Of a stretch of 8,078 bases of DNA, positions 7,383 to 8,078 are shown one piece after another; position 1 is the stretch's first letter; each line of letters begins with the position of its first letter. A model generated the notes under the pieces. That model ran no database searches. It was not told where the DNA came from and was given only the letters and a program-made list of their open reading frames with translations. Origin of the DNA: Acidobacteriota bacterium (GTDB taxonomy: Bacteria; Acidobacteriota; Terriglobia; Terriglobales; Acidobacteriaceae); NCBI GenBank assembly GCA_021793595.1, contig JAJYSL010000197.1, forward strand, positions 1 to 8,078, in the 5' to 3' direction. Position numbers and translations under genes: made by a program.

Positions 7383-7406
7383 GAGAAAAAGACGCATCTT
7401 TTCCTC
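7383..7406. repeat. Inverted repeat upstream of the S10 gene
   Basis: Positions 7383-7392 (GAGAAAAAGA) pair with 7397-7406 (TCTTTTCCTC) with one mismatch and a CGCA loop. It lies 49 nt upstream of the S10 start and 15 nt from the IS remnant. It may be an operator, a small hairpin, or a leftover terminator of a lost gene. Confidence 0.4.
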
Positions 7407-7421
7407 GAACTGGGTATCCAC

Positions 7422-7749
7422 TGGCCTGCCCCCATTTTCCGCATACAAATAACACTCAGCTCGCCGCAGTCGCAGCGGAGGGAAAGTGAAAAGCGGCAGG
7501 ATCGTTTTTCAAGCAGGCGAAGCCGTCGTCTTTCCCACCGCTTGTTCTGGCGGCGAACTCTGCTGGTGTCATGTAGTTCAGGCTGCTATGTGGCCTTCGT
7601 TCGTTGTAATTGCGCCGCCAAGCGGCGGTGATCCTCCTGGCTTCGAACAGGTTCTGGGAAGCAGATGACGCGCAGAATTCCTCGCACAGCCTGCTGTTGA
7701 AACTCTCCACGTAGGCGTTCTGCGTGGGCTTGCCCGGCTGGATGTGAAC
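7422..7749 (-). mobile_element. IS3-family insertion sequence remnant, 5'-truncated
   Basis: The 3' end is intact: TGGCCTGCCCCCATTTTCC begins at 7422, has the TG start and C-rich character of IS3-family terminal repeats, and lies 14 nt beyond the orfB stop, the usual spacing. Only the last part of orfB remains. Homology ends around 7749, exactly where the palindrome begins. I find no left terminal repeat and no orfA, so the element cannot move by itself. Confidence 0.7.
7456..7749 (-). pseudogene. IS3-family transposase OrfB, C-terminal fragment
   Basis: Read on the minus strand, the frame gives VHIQPGKPTQNAYVESFNSRL, then AWRRNYNERRPHSSLNYMTPAEFA and a Ser/Ala-ending tail, stopping with TGA at 7456-7458. 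These are the hallmark C-terminal motifs of IS3-family OrfB (rve integrase fold), and the Glu of NAYVESF is the last residue of the DDE triad. The two catalytic aspartates and the whole N-terminal part are missing. A TGA in frame at 7753-7755, inside the palindrome, closes the frame upstream. About 97 residues remain of a usual 270-290, so the fragment is non-functional. Confidence 0.8.
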
Positions 7750-7751
7750 TG

Positions 7752-7857
7752 GTCAGTATGGAGTGATCGGTTCTCTGCGCAATGCGTAGGTTAATCTGTG
7801 AGCCTGACGGCAGCACAGGTCAGAGTCACAAGCGGAGAGGAACCGGTCCATACTGAC
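7752..7857. repeat. 106-nt near-perfect palindrome, MITE-like or IS-end pair
   Basis: GTCAGTATGGA (7752-7762) is the exact reverse complement of 7847-7857. Further in, 7768-7780 pairs with 7832-7845 (one bulge, one mismatch), TGTGA (7797-7801) with TCACA (7826-7830), and CTGAC (7804-7808) with GTCAG (7819-7823). The loop is 10 nt, with an asymmetric insert at 7781-7796. The whole unit can fold into one long hairpin. It is too short to code for a transposase and abuts the IS3 fragment on one side and the hydrolase stop codon on the other. It could be a miniature inverted-repeat element, the two ends of a deleted IS, or a structured RNA or terminator. Confidence 0.7.
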
Positions 7858-8078
7858 TAATTGGCTGAGACTTTTTCCTGCATCATTGCTTCGCAGGAGA
7901 TTCCGGTCTCTACGAGCGTCATCATCTCGCGAATCTGCTCAATCACCAGTTCTGGCTCGTCCAAATGTAACCAGTGGCCACCCTTCTCTGCGATCAACTG
8001 CTTCGCATCCGGCCCGATCTTCTGCAATGCCGTCTCGGAGATCGCCTTCGGCTGCCCCGGCGTCATCAACAGTACAGG
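7857..8078 (-). CDS. Alpha/beta hydrolase, C-terminal part (5' end outside the window)
   Basis: The minus-strand frame is open from the window edge (PVLLMTPGQP) to TAG at 7857-7859, giving 73 residues. The motif GGHWLHLDEPELVIEQI is the end of a classic alpha/beta hydrolase. The His (codon 7974-7976) is the triad base, and PVLLM looks like the strand before the catalytic acid region. The nucleophile elbow lies beyond the window, so neither activity nor subfamily can be stated. About 23 residues follow the last family helix, and the stop codon shares its final base with the first base of the palindrome. The natural C-terminus may therefore have been altered by an insertion, though the length is near normal for the family. 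Confidence 0.75.
   Translation of the reverse strand, partial: PVLLMTPGQPKAISETALQKIGPDAKQLIAEKGGHWLHLDEPELVIEQIREMMTLVETGISCEAMMQEKVSAN

Noticed and set aside
7752..7857. Palindrome as an integron attC site
   Set aside because: The size and fold are similar, but the outer ends lack the conserved GTTRRRY and RYYYAAC boxes, and no cassette arrangement surrounds it.

Overview
The window looks like a chromosomal segment from a member of the Acidobacteriota (Terriglobia type). This rests on moderate GC, the C-terminus of an Oar-like TonB-dependent receptor ending in Lys-Leu-Tyr-Phe, and a run of secreted M28, S10 and esterase-type hydrolases. The assignment is from recollection of such genomes, not from a search.

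Layout. Positions 2-172 hold the last 56 codons of an outer-membrane receptor, followed by a long hairpin at 184-225. Four plus-strand genes with short gaps then form a probable operon: a secreted M28 metallopeptidase with a PA domain (389-2182), a secreted seven-bladed YVTN-type beta-propeller (2206-3495), a secreted esterase with an N-terminal E-set domain (3563-4750), and a cytoplasmic nitrilase with an intact Glu-Lys-Cys triad (4779-5717, GTG start). A hairpin overlapping the nitrilase stop codon (5704-5743) probably ends transcription. A convergent minus-strand gene (5778-7334) encodes a secreted S10 serine carboxypeptidase-like enzyme.

The right end is rearranged. It has a 5'-truncated IS3-family remnant (7422-7749), with its right terminal repeat and the last third of orfB still visible. 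Directly abutting it is a 106-nt near-perfect palindrome (7752-7857) that no gene explains. Next comes the C-terminal part of a minus-strand alpha/beta hydrolase, whose stop codon uses the outermost base of the palindrome.

How the genes may work together. Three operon products carry export signals and one does not, so a peptidase, an esterase and a binding protein would act outside the cytoplasm while the nitrilase acts inside. Peptide or ester breakdown followed by conversion of an imported nitrile to an acid and ammonia would fit, but no substrate is proven by the sequence. The nitrilase resembles the plant NIT1-NIT4 group more than classical bacterial aliphatic nitrilases, so beta-cyanoalanine or a plant-derived nitrile is a reasonable first guess. 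The features worth a second look are the palindrome/IS junction, the unusual operon content and the nested start region of the nitrilase.
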